A stretch of 52,718 bases of DNA from Acidobacteriota bacterium (GCA_026393985.1 JAPKZB010000038.1:1-52718); one strand, 5' to 3'. Counted from the first letter of the stretch, positions 1 through 9,903 are shown. The notes: generated by a model from the letters alone, not told the origin. Numbers and translations are program-made.

Positions 1-150
1 GATTTGGGGGGTGGGGCGGGGGGCGTTGTTGCAAGGAAAGGAGATATTTCGATGCAGGGGGCGTGAACGGGGGGTGGTGGCGGCGCGGGGGGACGGGGCT
101 GGGGAACCGGATGGGGCCGTGAGAACAGGGCGCGGCGGACAGTAGGTCGA

Positions 151-690
151 TTACCGGATGGTGACCTCGGCCCAGTGGCGGGCGAGCCAGCAGCGGGCGA
201 ACTGCCAGTCTTCATAGATGGTGCGCGGGGAAACGCCGAGATAGGCGGCGGCTTCCTCGTTCGACAGACCGACGAAGAAACGCAGTTCGACGACCTGGCA
301 GGCGCGGGGGTCGATCTTGCCGAGTTCCTCCAAGGCCAATTCGAGGTGGACGAGGCCGGCGAGGCGGTCGTCCAGATCGAGACCGACGCCCTCGGCGCTG
401 GAGTGTTTGATGCGGGTGCGGAGCCGGCGGCCGGAATCGATGAGGATGCAGCGCATTTCCCGAATGCCGTAGGCGACTAGACGGCGGGAGTCCCAGCCGG
501 CCGTTTCGCGGCGTAGGAGCCGGAGGACGGCTTCATTGGCCAGGGCGGTGGGCTGGAGGGTGTGGGAGGATCGCTCGATGGCCATCAGGGCGCGGGCGAT
601 GCGCCGTAGCTCCGGGTAGATGGAGCAGAGGAGATGGGATCGCTCGGGGGCGAGAGACGGGAGGGCGTCAGGAGAGTCTGCGGCCTGCAT
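151..690 (-). CDS. ECF sigma factor (acidobacterial Sig-70_X6-like)
   Basis: RNA polymerase sigma factor of about 179 residues. It shows the ECF layout: a region-2-like segment with YPELRRIARALMA near the N-terminus, the stretch TLQPTALANEAVLRL typical of the TIGR02999-type acidobacterial/planctomycete ECF group, then a region-4 helix-turn-helix with VVELRFFVGLSNEEAAAYLGVS. The frame is open well upstream, but there are two close ATGs at 694-696 and 688-690. AGGA on the minus strand touches the first and lies about 7 nt from the second, so I chose the second (MQAADSPD). It is divergent from a Ser/Thr kinase across about 127 bp, a common pairing in these phyla that suggests the kinase and sigma factor belong to one signalling unit. 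The target regulon cannot be read here. Confidence 0.9.
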   Translation of the reverse strand: MQAADSPDALPSLAPERSHLLCSIYPELRRIARALMAIERSSHTLQPTALANEAVLRLLRRETAGWDSRRLVAYGIREMRCILIDSGRRLRTRIKHSSAEGVGLDLDDRLAGLVHLELALEELGKIDPRACQVVELRFFVGLSNEEAAAYLGVSPRTIYEDWQFARCWLARHWAEVTIR

Positions 691-817
691 AAACATTTCC
701 TGCGCGTATTTTAGTCCTGGCGCGCTTGATCGAGTATAGTGCGAAGGTACTAACCGTGAAAAGCCCACGGGGCTGAAATCACCGTAATGGGACCAAGCGC
801 GGAAATTGAGTCCAGGC

Positions 818-3483
818 ATGGGGAAGAGCAACCAAGACAAGGACGCGCTGCGACAGATAAAACGGGTGTTGGCGGCGGCGCTGGAGCTACCGGCGGGGGA
901 GCAGGCGGCGTACGTGGCGGGGCAGGGGGCGCTGAGCGAGGAGGTGCGGCAGGAGGTTTTTCGGCTACTGGAGGCGCAATACGCAATGCCGGCGCCGCTC
1001 GAGGCAGGGACGCTGGCCGCGGCGCTACAGGGGGACCGGCGGGAGGAGTGCCCGGAGCCGGGGGAGGTGCTGGGGGAGCGGTATCGCGTCGAGCGGGTGC
1101 TGGCCGAGGGGGGAAGCTCGCAGGTGGTGGAGGCGACGGACATGCGTCTGGCGGCGGCGCGGGTGGCGATTAAGATTCTGCAGGCCGGGACGGCTGGGCG
1201 GGACGCGGTGTTGCGGGAGATTCGGGCGATTGCGCAGGTTTCGCATCCCGGGGTTTGCGGATTGGTGGATGAGGGGGTATGGCGGGAGCGGTACCCCTAT
1301 GTGGTGCAGCAGTTCCGGGCGGGGGAGAATTTACGGCAGCGATTGGCGGGGGGGGCGACTGGCGGAGCGGACGGCGCTGACGATCTTCCGGCAGTTGGCG
1401 GACGTGCTGCAGACGTGTCATGAGGCGGGGGTGCTGCACCTGGATTTGAAGCCGGAGAACATTCTGGTGCACGAGGGGGGGGAGCGCAGAGCCGCGGGTG
1501 ACGGTGGTGGATTTCGGGATTGCGCAGGCGTTTGGGGGCGGGGGGGAGGAGGTTTCGTGGGGGACGGGAGGGTACCGGGCGCCGGAGCAGTTGACGGGGG
1601 CGGCGAGCGTGCGTTCGGACGTCTACGCGCTGGGGCGGGTGGCGGGGGAGTTGCTGCCGGGGGCGCACGGGGCGGTGCGGCGGGTCATGGAGAGGGTGAT
1701 GGCGACGGACCCGGCGGAGCGCCCGGAGTCGGTGCGGCGATTGGGGGAGGAGTTGGAGTGGGCGTTGCGGGGACAGCGCTGGGGGCGGCGGGCGGTGGGG
1801 GTGGGGGTGGCGACGGCGGTGGCGGCGGTTGTTTGGTGGAACGTGGGGAGTGCGCCCCGGAAGCCGGCGGCGTTGCGGGTGCTGACGCAGTTGAAGGGCG
1901 GGGAGTGCAACCCGGTGTTCTCTCCGGATGGGAGGTTGGTGTACTTTTCGCACGGGCCGTCGCAGGGGGGCCGGCAGGGTTTGTCCGTCGTCGACGTGGG
2001 CAGCGGACAGGTGCGGGAGTTGACAACAGGGGACAAGACGGATGAAGGCCCGGCGCTTTCTCCGGATGGGCAGTGGCTCGTGTTCCGCAGGCGGAGAGGG
2101 AAGGAATCGCCCGCGTTGTACCTGATGCCGGCGCAGGGAGGGGCGGAGCGGAGGGTGCATGAGGGGGAGGTGCAGAGCTATGTGTTCAGCGGGGATGGGC
2201 GGCATCTGCTGCTGACGGCGCCGGCGCGGCCGCATGGGCCGAACGTGCTGCAGACGCTATCGCTGGAGACGGGAAGCCGCGAGGCTTTCCCGGCGCTTTC
2301 CGATTTCTTTGACGATGTTGACGTGGCCCTGAGCCGCGATGGGCGGCAGGTGGCGTTTTGCCGGTACCAGACCGCGGAGAAGGCGGATCTTTATGTCATG
2401 CCGGTAAGTCCGCAGGGGAGGCCAACGGGCGAGGCACGGCGGGTGACCCGGATGGAGCAGCGGATGTTTCACCCGAGTTGGTACCCGGATGGTGACGGTT
2501 TGGTTTTCGCGGCGGGAACGTTGACGCGGCGGGGGCTCTGGAAACTGCGGCTGGGGCGAGATCCGGAGCCGGTATCCGAGTTTACCGAGGCGGTGGAAGA
2601 GGGCGTGGTGGGGCCGCGGGGACGCGGGATGGTGGTGGTGCGGAACCGGGAGGATGCTGATTTATGGCGGTTCCGGCGGGTTGAGGACGGGCGGTATGCG
2701 GGGGAGCGAGTGGCGTCTTCGACGGCGATTGACGAGGAGCCGCGGTATTCGGCGGATGGGTCGCAGGTGGCATTTGTTTCGGAGCGATCGGGTGCGGCGC
2801 AGGTGTGGGTTAGCCGGGCGGACGGGTCGGGGGCGGTGCAGGTGAGCCGCTTTGAGCGGGCGGACAAGGTTGGGGTGAGTTGGGGACCGGCGGCGGTGTT
2901 ATCGATCAGCGCGCGGTTGCCGGAGTTGGGGCCCGCGTTGTTCCAGGTTGGCGGGGCGGGCGGCGCGGGATTGCAGTTGAAGCTGCGCGTTCCGCAGGGG
3001 GCTCGCCTGTTGGGCCTGGCGCGGGACGGCGCGGCGGCCTACGTGAGGGTACCGCAGGAGAAGGGCGCGTGGATGGAACGCTGGTGGCTGCGGGAGGATG
3101 GGCGGCGGGAGAGGGTGGGGGCGGTGGAGGCGGCGTCTGTGCGGGAGTCCCCGGATGGAAAATGGATCTATTTCGCGCGGTCGCAGGCGAACCAGGGCCT
3201 GTACCGGGTGCCGAGGGATGGCGGGGCGGTGGAGCAGGTTTTACCTTCGCTGAGCCGGCGGACTTTGTTCGCGCTGCGGAACGGGTGGATTTACTATGCG
3301 AGTCCGCTGCCGCGGCTGGGGGTTTACCGTCAGCGGATGAGCGATGGGAAGAACGAGTTTCTGTTTGCGCTGGAGAAGCCTCCGGCGTGGGGGCTGGATG
3401 TTTCTCCGGATGAGCGGAGTGTTTTGGTTTCGCAGTATGAGTATGAGGACGCGGATCTGGTGATGGCGGAGGGGCTGCCTTGA
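818..3483 (+). CDS. Ser/Thr protein kinase with TolB-like propeller, split by two +1 frameshifts at G8 tracts
   Basis: Membrane Ser/Thr kinase, about 887 residues once two single-G excesses are removed. The N-terminal region reads as the usual acidobacterial leader (LPAGEQAAYVAG) followed by a Pkn2-type kinase: glycine loop LAEGGSSQVVEA, VAIKIL with the ATP lysine, catalytic HLDLKPENIL (HLD in place of HRD), DFG and APEQ. A single membrane helix follows near 1790-1850. The outside part is a TolB/WD40-like propeller with repeated SPDG-type blades (SPDGRLVYFS, SPDGQWLVF, SADGSQVAFVS, SPDGKWIYFA). The frame changes at the G8 runs 1348-1355 and 1475-1482. Taking one G from each restores LAGGRLAERT and HEGGSAEPRVTVVDFG. 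Homopolymer sequencing error is the simplest cause; real slippage cannot be excluded. The ATG at 818 is preferred over an upstream TTG; no strong ribosome site decides it. Confidence 0.82.
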
Positions 3484-3698
3484 GGGGTTCGGTTCGTTAG
3501 GAAGAGTGGCGGACCGGGACGCCGGTGGGCTTGGGGGATTGACCCAGGGAGTAGCGGGGGACGGGGCGTGGCACGTGGACCGGTTGATTGGATTTATGGC
3601 ACCCAACCCTAGGCAGCCGGGGTGGCGAAAACAGGGAGAAGAAGACCGCTGGGATTTGAGGCTGAGGGCAAGTAAGGCACCTCACGCCGAAAACGGCG
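3484..3698. other. non-coding stretch, no gene recognised
   Basis: Between the kinase stop and the insertion-sequence remnant I see no open frame with a recognisable product or coding-like codon use, and no clear terminator. It may be the eroded left part of the element whose right end lies at 3699-3921, but no transposase N-terminus can be read. Confidence 0.5.
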
Positions 3699-3857
3699 GA
3701 GTCGTCCTCAGAGATCTTCCGGTTGCAACCCCGTCACTTCTGGGCGCGCGGTTACTTCGTGTCGACCGTAGGTCGGGACGAGGCGGTGATCCGCGAATAC
3801 ATTCGGAACCAGGAGAAGGAAGATGAACGAATGGACCAGTTGAAACTGGACTATTGA
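3699..3857 (+). pseudogene. tnpA: IS200/IS605-family transposase remnant (C-terminal piece)
   Basis: The frame beginning at 3699 reads ESSSEIFRLQPRHFWARG, then YFVSTVGRDEAVIREYI and RNQEKEDERMDQL, and ends at TGA 3855-3857. HFWARGYFVSTVG and EYIRNQE are the conserved C-terminal motifs of HUH-type IS200 TnpA (Y1 transposase). Only about 52 of roughly 140-150 residues remain. The HUH histidine pair and an ATG are absent, so it cannot be active. The downstream stem-loops fit the right end of such an element. Found by reading the frame directly; no database comparison was made. Confidence 0.8.
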
Positions 3858-3860
3858 ACC

Positions 3861-3921
3861 GCCACCGTAATGGTGGCTAACCTCAAGCGGAGGTCGCGTT
3901 AGCGACCCCGCAAAGCCGCTT
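3861..3921 (+). mobile_element. stem-loops of the IS200/IS605 right end
   Basis: Just after the transposase remnant is a perfect 6-bp stem GCCACC/GGTGGC (3861-3866 and 3872-3877) with a 5-nt loop. Next comes GGTCGC/GCGACC (3892-3897 and 3902-3907) nested inside AAGCGG/CCGCTT (3885-3890 and 3916-3921). IS200/IS605 elements have no terminal inverted repeats and use subterminal hairpins recognised by TnpA, so these are best read as the surviving right end. Confidence 0.55.
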
Positions 3922-4065
3922 CAGGCACTGTCTGATCCGGTGCGGTTGTCTCAGGCTGTTCTTCGGCTTTGCTCGGCTCAGCGCAACTCGCCGTTTGGTG
4001 CAGGAGGCGGGGAAGGCAGGGGGGCCTGGGCGCGGTGGGGGAGGCAGAAAACGCCTGATCCAGAA

Positions 4066-4689
4066 CTAGGGTACGCTCAGCGGAGTGGCTTCGAGAACTC
4101 GCTCCCGGAGATAGCCGCTTAGTGCGCGGCGGATGCGGTCGGCGAGGTCGGGAGATGGATGGGGTTCCGCTTCCACCAACGCTTTGGCGATGGCGATACA
4201 ATCTGCCGCGGCGACGCGTGGCGTGGGCACTCCATAAGTGTCGAAGAGCCGTGCCAATCCGTTCAGGATGCTTTGCCGGGTTGCAAACTGCACCTGCGCC
4301 AGGGTCAGCCGACGCTCCTCATGGTCGATCGCCGCAGCAAACACGGGATCGGCGAACTGCTGCTCGACACAAAATGCAGCTAGCCCCGTAAGAGCTACTT
4401 CGAGGGACTTTCCCTGGACCGCCTGCAGGCGTTTCTCAAAGCTGCTTCTGAGTTGCTGTTGGACGTGCTCGATCAGCGCTGCCATGAGAGCATCCTTGTT
4501 CGGAAAGTACTGGTAAAGCGACCCGATGCTGACGCCGGCGGTAGCCGCTACCCGGTTGGTGTTGAATCCCTCAAGCGAGTACTTCCTCAAAACGCGAGTT
4601 GCCGCCTCCAGAATCGTGGCCACCATACCCTCAGAACGTGCTTGTTTGGGGACTTTTCGAGGGCTTAGCGCCGGTGCGGTTCGAGGCAT
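4066..4689 (-). CDS. TetR-family transcriptional regulator
   Basis: 207-residue repressor-type regulator. The N-terminal helix-turn-helix is clear: ILEAATRVL followed by TNRVAATAGVSIGSLYQYFPNKDALM, the TetR signature. The C-terminal ligand-binding half is unassigned. It is divergent from the darcynin gene with 44 bp between start codons. A palindromic sequence in that gap fits autoregulation and control of the neighbour. The inducer is unknown. Start ATG at 4687-4689. Confidence 0.93.
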   Translation of the reverse strand: MPRTAPALSPRKVPKQARSEGMVATILEAATRVLRKYSLEGFNTNRVAATAGVSIGSLYQYFPNKDALMAALIEHVQQQLRSSFEKRLQAVQGKSLEVALTGLAAFCVEQQFADPVFAAAIDHEERRLTLAQVQFATRQSILNGLARLFDTYGVPTPRVAAADCIAIAKALVEAEPHPSPDLADRIRRALSGYLRERVLEATPLSVP

Positions 4690-4696
4690 GAATGCG

Positions 4697-4725
4697 AGTA
4701 TACTATGCGAGCTTTTGCTTGCATA
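4697..4725. promoter_or_regulatory. probable TetR operator between tetR and the darcynin gene
   Basis: The 44-bp gap contains TATGCGAGC (4704-4712), a TTTT spacer, then GCTTGCATA (4717-4725): a 9-bp inverted repeat with one mismatch. It is preceded by a perfect palindrome AGTATACT (4697-4704) whose TATACT also resembles a -10 box. The position between two divergent start codons is the classic place for a TetR operator. Binding by the adjacent regulator is inferred. Confidence 0.6.
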
Positions 4726-4733
4726 CTATCTTC

Positions 4734-5111
4734 ATGAAAACACAGTCCAACCTGACTATCTTCCTGATCGTAAAGACGACAACTGAGTGGCTTGCTCTCG
4801 CCCCTGCCGTGCGATTTGAATTTGTGCGGAAGGTCTTGGTGCCTCTGCTCGCCAAACATGCCGATATCCAGTTTCGATTCTTTGACGTGGAGGCATTCTC
4901 GGCCCGGGCCAGCGATGTTTTTGTTTTGGAGACCGCAGACCTTTCGTCCTATCAGTCCCTGGTGGAGGCCTTGCGCGAAACCGCATTTTGGGACCGGTAC
5001 TTCTCCGTCCTCGATATTCTTCCAGGTTTTGAGGATGGGTACGCGGATCACTACGGGGTCGAGGCCTTTTCGTCGCCGAAGAAAGAGGTGTCTGCTCCGA
5101 TCTCCGGTTGA
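4734..5111 (+). CDS. darcynin-family protein
   Basis: About 125 residues, starting MKTQSNLTIFLIVKTTTEWL and ending near SAPISG. The pattern ..FLIVKTTTEWLAL..RFFDVEAFSAR..DVFVLETADLSSYQ and ALRETAFWDRYF matches my recollection of the darcynin family, small soluble proteins of unknown biochemical role. I chose the ATG at 4734 because the family starts at this point. An upstream in-frame ATG at 4692 would run through the operator. It is divergent from and probably repressed by the adjacent TetR protein, so it may answer a small-molecule signal. Confidence 0.82.
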   Translation: MKTQSNLTIFLIVKTTTEWLALAPAVRFEFVRKVLVPLLAKHADIQFRFFDVEAFSARASDVFVLETADLSSYQSLVEALRETAFWDRYFSVLDILPGFEDGYADHYGVEAFSSPKKEVSAPISG

Positions 5112-5264
5112 GGAACAGCCCGTTTGCAACCCTCGGTGGGGCAAGGAACTTTTGTCGTTGATCGGACGGCAGCGGCTCTGGTGCCGGCCGAGAGAAGGCA
5201 AGCAGTGGACTTAATTGGCGCCGCCAGGAAACCATTTTGAGAAACAGATTGTCGATCCGGACTT

Positions 5265-6845
5265 ATGAAACGCTATATCTTCTCTGCTGCCGCTCTCATG
5301 CTGGTCCAGTTTCCGGCCAATTCCGCTGGTTTTCCCGTCTTCGCATTCACCATGGGGGCGGGCGGGCGGCGCTGGCTTTCTTACGAGCCCGACTGCCGTG
5401 ACGGACTCAGGCGAATTGAATCCTTGCGGGCATCCATCACGAACGAATCCATGTTGTTTCGGCGGATGGAGCACTCATGCAAGCAAATCTTCAAGCAGTC
5501 GCGGGTGCAAGCGAGTCCCCATTTCCTCGCCCGGATGTTGCACACGCTGGCTGATCTTACCCTTGTGAGGCGGCGAAAGGCCGCACGGGCCATGGAAACG
5601 CTGGCCGAAACCTTGCGCTATATCTTCATGCAACCTTACCGGCACAGGGTACACCACAAGGTATCGGGGCCGGAGGAATTGGGCGGAATCGCCAGTTGGG
5701 ATCCGGCAATTGAGAAGATTCGCCTGGGAGGACGGTTTTGGCTTCGATTGGAGGCGGGTCCGGCCGTCGGCCTGCCTGGCATCCGGGCGCTGGTCCGGAT
5801 GCCGTTCGTTGAAAATGCCATACCGCAGGCCTTGGCGCGAAAGGGCGATGGGCCGTATGGGTTAAGACGGCCGATCGAGTTTGCAGCGACAGGTTGCTGG
5901 AACAGCCCTGATCGGCGGAAGACCGTCTCTGGGGAGGGAAGATGCCTGTCGCAGGACGGAGACGGCGCCATCGCGGCGCTGTCGGGCCAACATTCCGACG
6001 CCGCGCCGGAGGCACCAGGAAGCAGCATGATACGGGCCGTTACCGCAGCATACGAAGCCTCCGCGCGCTCCCGACGCCGCGGGCAACCGCACAGTTCTCG
6101 CCTCGATTCGCGGCTTGTTGGCGAGGCCGAGGATGGACTTTCCGCAATCGAGCAAGGTGTTTGCGGCCAGCCCGCGGTGGTTCTTCTGGATGTTCAGATG
6201 CCGGGACTGAATTGGTTGGAAGTGCTGAGCGCGCTCCCAGCGGAGGCCCGGCGTCCCCTCGCAATCTTCTTGACTTGCTTCGGCGTGACCTGCTTCGACC
6301 AACCCGCGCCGGCTGCATCGGAAGCCGAGGCGGAAGCGTACCTGCTGAAGCCCATGCAGGAGAAGCGGCTGCTCGCCGTCATGAACCGGATTCGCCGGCT
6401 GTTGCTCAATCAGACCGGCCTCGCGCTGGAGGCCGAACGTATCGATCGGGTGTAGCCAACGCAGGTCTCGCCGCTACGATACATCGCCGCTAAACTCCGC
6501 AACCGTATGGTGTTGCTGGCCCCCGCCGGCATCTCGTTTGTCGCCATCCGCGAGGGTCCTGTTCGGGCCGGTACGCCGTCGGCGCAGGGTGTTGTAAGTG
6601 ATCAGCTTGCTGATCTTGAGGCAGTTGTGTCTACTGATCGATTTTGACGCGCCTCGGTGTCCGCACTGGTCAACATTGTCCGCACTACCGCAGTGAAGCC
6701 TGACGGGAAGTGCCCTTCGCTCCTCACCACACAGGACGCGGCGCGGACGGAAAGTCCCGTCGGTGAATGCTGCGCCAAGCTAATGCGCGAACTAATTCCG
6801 GGTCTCTCCTGCCGGACTCACAACGGACTTTTCCCGGTCAGTTAG
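5265..6845 (+). pseudogene. decayed LytS-type histidine kinase plus LytTR response regulator
   Basis: One frame of 527 codons with two internal stops (TAG 6453-6455, TGA 6645-6647) carries remnants of two genes in order. First is a LytS/His_kinase piece: SPHFLARMLHTLADL (phosphoacceptor His kept), LAETLRYIF, then MPFVENAIPQALA in place of the usual LQPLVENA N-box. Next, from an ATG at 6027, is a receiver: the acidic pair is lost (TAAYEA), VVGEAEDG-like LVGEAEDGLSAIE is kept, and so are LLDVQMPG with the phosphoacceptor Asp and the LLKP lysine. After the first stop a LytTR DNA-binding domain can still be read (LRNRMVLLAPAGISFVAIRE, then VVSDQLADLEA); after the second stop come SALVNIVRTTAVKPDGK and KLMRELIPG. 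Missing residues and stops make it non-functional as a pair. The first 396 codons remain open, so a degraded protein could still be made. Confidence 0.8.
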
Positions 6846-6887
6846 GGTCGGTTGGAATTTGTACTGTAATCAAGGAGGTTTATTGTC

Positions 6888-9233
6888 ATGTCTAAGTGTG
6901 ATCAATTGATTTACGTCTTTTGTGGTCTACTCGCTTGTAGCGGGCTGATCGATGCTCAAGACACCGCTGGAGTGGGAGGTTTGAACGGCAGCATCGCCCG
7001 CGCCGTTGTCTCAACTCCTGCCGGTGTTGCGCCGTCAGAGGGTCCACGGCGGCTGGCGGGGGTTCGCGTCTGCATCGTTGAACTTTCAAAATGTGCGACT
7101 TCGGACGAACTCGGCAATTTTCGTCTCAGCGAAATCCGCTCGGGAGTGTATTCGCTGGCCGTGCAGGCCCAAGGTGAGCCGCCGCTGCGACAGCCGGGTA
7201 TCGAGATTCGCGCCGGTCTCGACGCGCGAGTGGAGGTGCTGCTCTCCCTACCGGAAAACTCCCGTCAGGAGGTAATCGTATCGGAATCTATCTTCCTCGC
7301 TCCGGAGGAAGTGAAAGGGTCGAGCTTTCTGGTCCAGCCTCGCGAGATTCTGAAATCAGCAGGCGCCATCCAGGACGTTTCCCGATATGTTCAGACTTTG
7401 CCCGGCGTGGCTATCGGCTCCGATGATTTACGCAATGACCTGATCGTCCGGGGGGGAAGCCCACTCGAAAACCTGTTCGTCATTGACAACATCGATATCC
7501 CCAACATCAATAACTTCGCTAACTTTGGAACTAGCGGGGGACCGGTCTCCACGCTCGACGCCAATTTGATTCGGGACGTCAACTTTCTTACCGGGGCTTT
7601 TCCGGCGCCTTACAGCAATCGCCTTTCGAGTGTTTTGCAAATCGCCCAGCGGGAGGGGGATCGCCAGGGGTTTTCCGGGCGCGCCGATCTTGCTTTCGCC
7701 GGGGCGGGGGTGATTCTCGAAGGACCGGTCGCAAAGGGCAAAGGATCCTGGATTGTCTCCGCCCGCCGTAGCTTTCTCGACGCTTTCACTGATGACATTG
7801 GTCTTGGGGGGGTGCCCGTCAACTACAATCTAAACGCGAAGTTCGTCTACGATGCCTCTCCGCGGGATCGCCTCTGGTTCGTCAACATCACGGGATACGA
7901 CTACATCAATATCAGGCCGAGAGCGAACGAACCCGATGACACCTTGACCGTCAGGGCAGGCGGGTGGCGAAGCGCCTCCGGCTTCAACTGGCAGCGGCTG
8001 TTTGGTAGCCGCGGCGTGGGGTTGCTTGGACTCACGCACTCGGAAGCCGCCGTCCGGGAGACGCAAAGCGACCGTCTGCTAAATCAACAAACGAGCTTTA
8101 CGGACCGCACGAAAGAAGGAGAATCCACACTCAAGTACGACCTGAGTGTGTAAGTGCCGCTGTTCAACAAAGTACAGGCCGGCGGATCGATGAAGCTCTT
8201 CCGGGTGAGACTGAACGCCACGCAGCCCTTCGGCTTTGACAGTCAGTTTTCTCCAACTGCAGGCATTCTGCCGTTCAACATTCGGAATGACTTCAATGTA
8301 ATTCAACCAGGCGGCTACATACAAACCACACAGAATCTGGGGAAGCGCATCAGCCTAACCTGGGGTGGGCGGTATGACAACTACCGATATCTCAGCGCCA
8401 CACGCTGGAGCCCGCGAGCCGGCCTGAGCTACCGCATCACGGACAAGGTTTCCTGGCGCGCCGCCTGGGGAACTTATCATCAGCAGCCAGTGTTTTTTCT
8501 CTCCGGTGCCTTCCCACAGAACCGGCAGTTGCTTCCCATGCGTTCCGATCATTTGTTGACGGGCTTGACCTGGATTGTGAGCAGCAACACACGGGTCACC
8601 CTGGAAGGCTACTACAAACGCTACAAAGACTACCCCGTGAGCCCGCTTTTTCCTCAATTCAGCCTGGCGAACGCGGGTGACAGCTTCGAGCAGAATGAGT
8701 TGTTGCTTCCTTACGTCAGTTTCGGCCGAGGCCGGGTGCGCGGGTTGGAATTATTCGTGGAGAAAAAGTTCGCCCGGAAGTGGTACGGTCAAGCCAACTG
8801 GTCCTGGTCACGGACGCGGCACGCTGGGTTCGATGGAATTCTCCGGCCCGGTTCTTTCGACTATCCGCTGGTCGGTAATGGTGTTATTGGCTACGCACTG
8901 AACCGCAAGTGGGACTTCAGCGTCCGTGGAGCGTACCTGACAGGCCGACCGATCACCCCCTTCAACATGGCTCTGTCCGCTGCTCAGCGCCGGGCCGTGT
9001 TTGACCTGGCCCGCTACAACAGTGTTCGCGCTCCAGACTACTTTCGGCTCGATTTCCGTGTAGATCGCACCTTCACTTTTCGGGAGAAACCGGTTGTGTT
9101 GTTTGTTGGCTTGCAGAATGCCACGAATCGGCAGAACTTTGCCTTTCCCAGTTGGAGTCGCACCAACAACAGGCGAACCATCGAAACGCAACTGGGACTG
9201 TTCCCCATCGTGGGGCTGAACTGGAAGTTCTGA
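6888..9233 (+). pseudogene. TonB-dependent receptor interrupted by one in-frame TAA
   Basis: Outer-membrane receptor, 781 codons, with a strong ribosome site AAGGAGG at 6872-6878 and a signal peptide ending near LIDAQ. Then come a carboxypeptidase-regulatory-like domain (LAGVRVCIVELSKCATSDEL), a plug domain (LPGVAIGSDDLRNDLIVRGG, VIDNIDIPNINNF) and a beta-barrel ending in the expected terminal aromatic (GLNWKF). A TAA at 8151-8153 follows KYDLSV, and the barrel continues in the same frame from VPLFNKVQAGG. No other damage is seen, so the loss is recent or a single-base error. The cut removes about half the barrel, so the product before the stop should not insert. The substrate is unknown. Confidence 0.85.
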
Positions 9234-9239
9234 GGCTCT

Positions 9240-9440
9240 TTGTGCCAACTGGCGTCGGGAGCGGAGCCGAGGCCGTAGGTTTGGGTGACGACCTGGCCGA
9301 TGGGGAGGGTCTGGGATTTCTGGCGGCGCATGCCGTCCCATGTGAAGGTGGCGGTGGCGTTGTTGGCGCCGATGGTTTGGGGGAGGTTGAGCGCGGCGTC
9401 GAAGGTAGGGCCGGCCGAAACGCATATTGTCGCCATGGGA
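9240..9440 (-). pseudogene. fragment of a larger protein, possibly a YD/RHS-type repeat
   Basis: The minus strand reads PTFDAALNLPQTIGANNATA, then TFTWDGMRRQKSQTLPIGQV and VTQTYG, without a start and running antisense into the receptor end. The W/YDGMRR..Q..PIGQVV..TYG rhythm resembles a single YD repeat of an RHS-like protein, but one repeat is weak evidence. It has the GC-rich codon use of local genes. I treat it as a gene fragment of uncertain family, left by rearrangement. Confidence 0.3.
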
Positions 9441-9511
9441 TATCGTAATGGAGAAATGGCGTCATCATGGAAACTATATCGATCATTTCCCAGAAAGGTG
9501 ATTTCGCTACT

Positions 9512-9687
9512 CAGAATTGGTCCACTTTGATCCTCTGATTTGGCCCCCTCCAAGACCCTGCGCGGCCAGATTGGGGTAGGCTGGCAGGGTGCACAGGAGA
9601 GCCACAATGGAGTTGTTCGAAATGATCCGGCACGAATATCCCGCCGGAGAGACCATCAAATCTTTAGCCCGCATTTCTCATAAATGA
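9512..9687 (+). pseudogene. istA: IS21-family remnant: terminal region and istA N-terminus
   Basis: An ATG at 9607 opens a 26-codon frame MELFEMIRHEYPAGETIKSL, then ARISHK and a stop. The MELFE.IR.EY..GETI..LAR pattern is the start of IS21 IstA transposases, where a helix-turn-helix would follow. The 90 bp in front contain GGTCCACTTTGAT, a motif I recall from multiple-repeat ends of IS21 elements. Everything after about codon 23 is lost. No IstB is present. Confidence 0.6.
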
Positions 9688-9903
9688 TCGATTCCCGGCC
9701 AAGTAGTCAGTGAATAACCGTCTTTGACGGGTAATTCTACGTTTCTCAGCAGATCGCGGCTCGATTTGGCGAAGGCGAGCGGGTTCAGTGGGGCGTGGAG
9801 GCCGTGACGGGGCAGTGATAGACCGAAAAAGTCACGCCGGGGGGCCGATTACTGCCCCCTGTCACGCTTCGCCGGATTTTCTTCTTCGCCCTTGCCGCGC
9901 CCG
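9688..9903. other. non-coding stretch between gene fragments
   Basis: No gene is recognised. The sequence between the IS21 remnant and the next fragment looks like joined pieces of eroded elements, with no sustained coding frame. Confidence 0.4.

Noticed and set aside
1-150. Short frame after AAGGAAAGGAG near position 36-60
   Set aside because: The ATG there is followed by a stop after three codons (CAG GGG GCG TGA), so it is not a gene.
6600-6615. Palindrome GATCAGC-TT-GCTGATC as an operator
   Set aside because: It lies within the LytTR remnant where the sequence still encodes the conserved VVSDQLADLEA, so it is most likely coincidental.
6657-6845. A separate 62-codon small gene
   Set aside because: Its sequence (SALVNIVRTTAVKPDGK, RELIPG) is the in-frame C-terminus of the decayed LytTR domain.
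8151-8153. TAA read-through or recoding in the TonB receptor
   Set aside because: No recoding element or special-codon machinery is visible, and the surrounding zone contains several broken genes. Simple mutation or base error is more likely.
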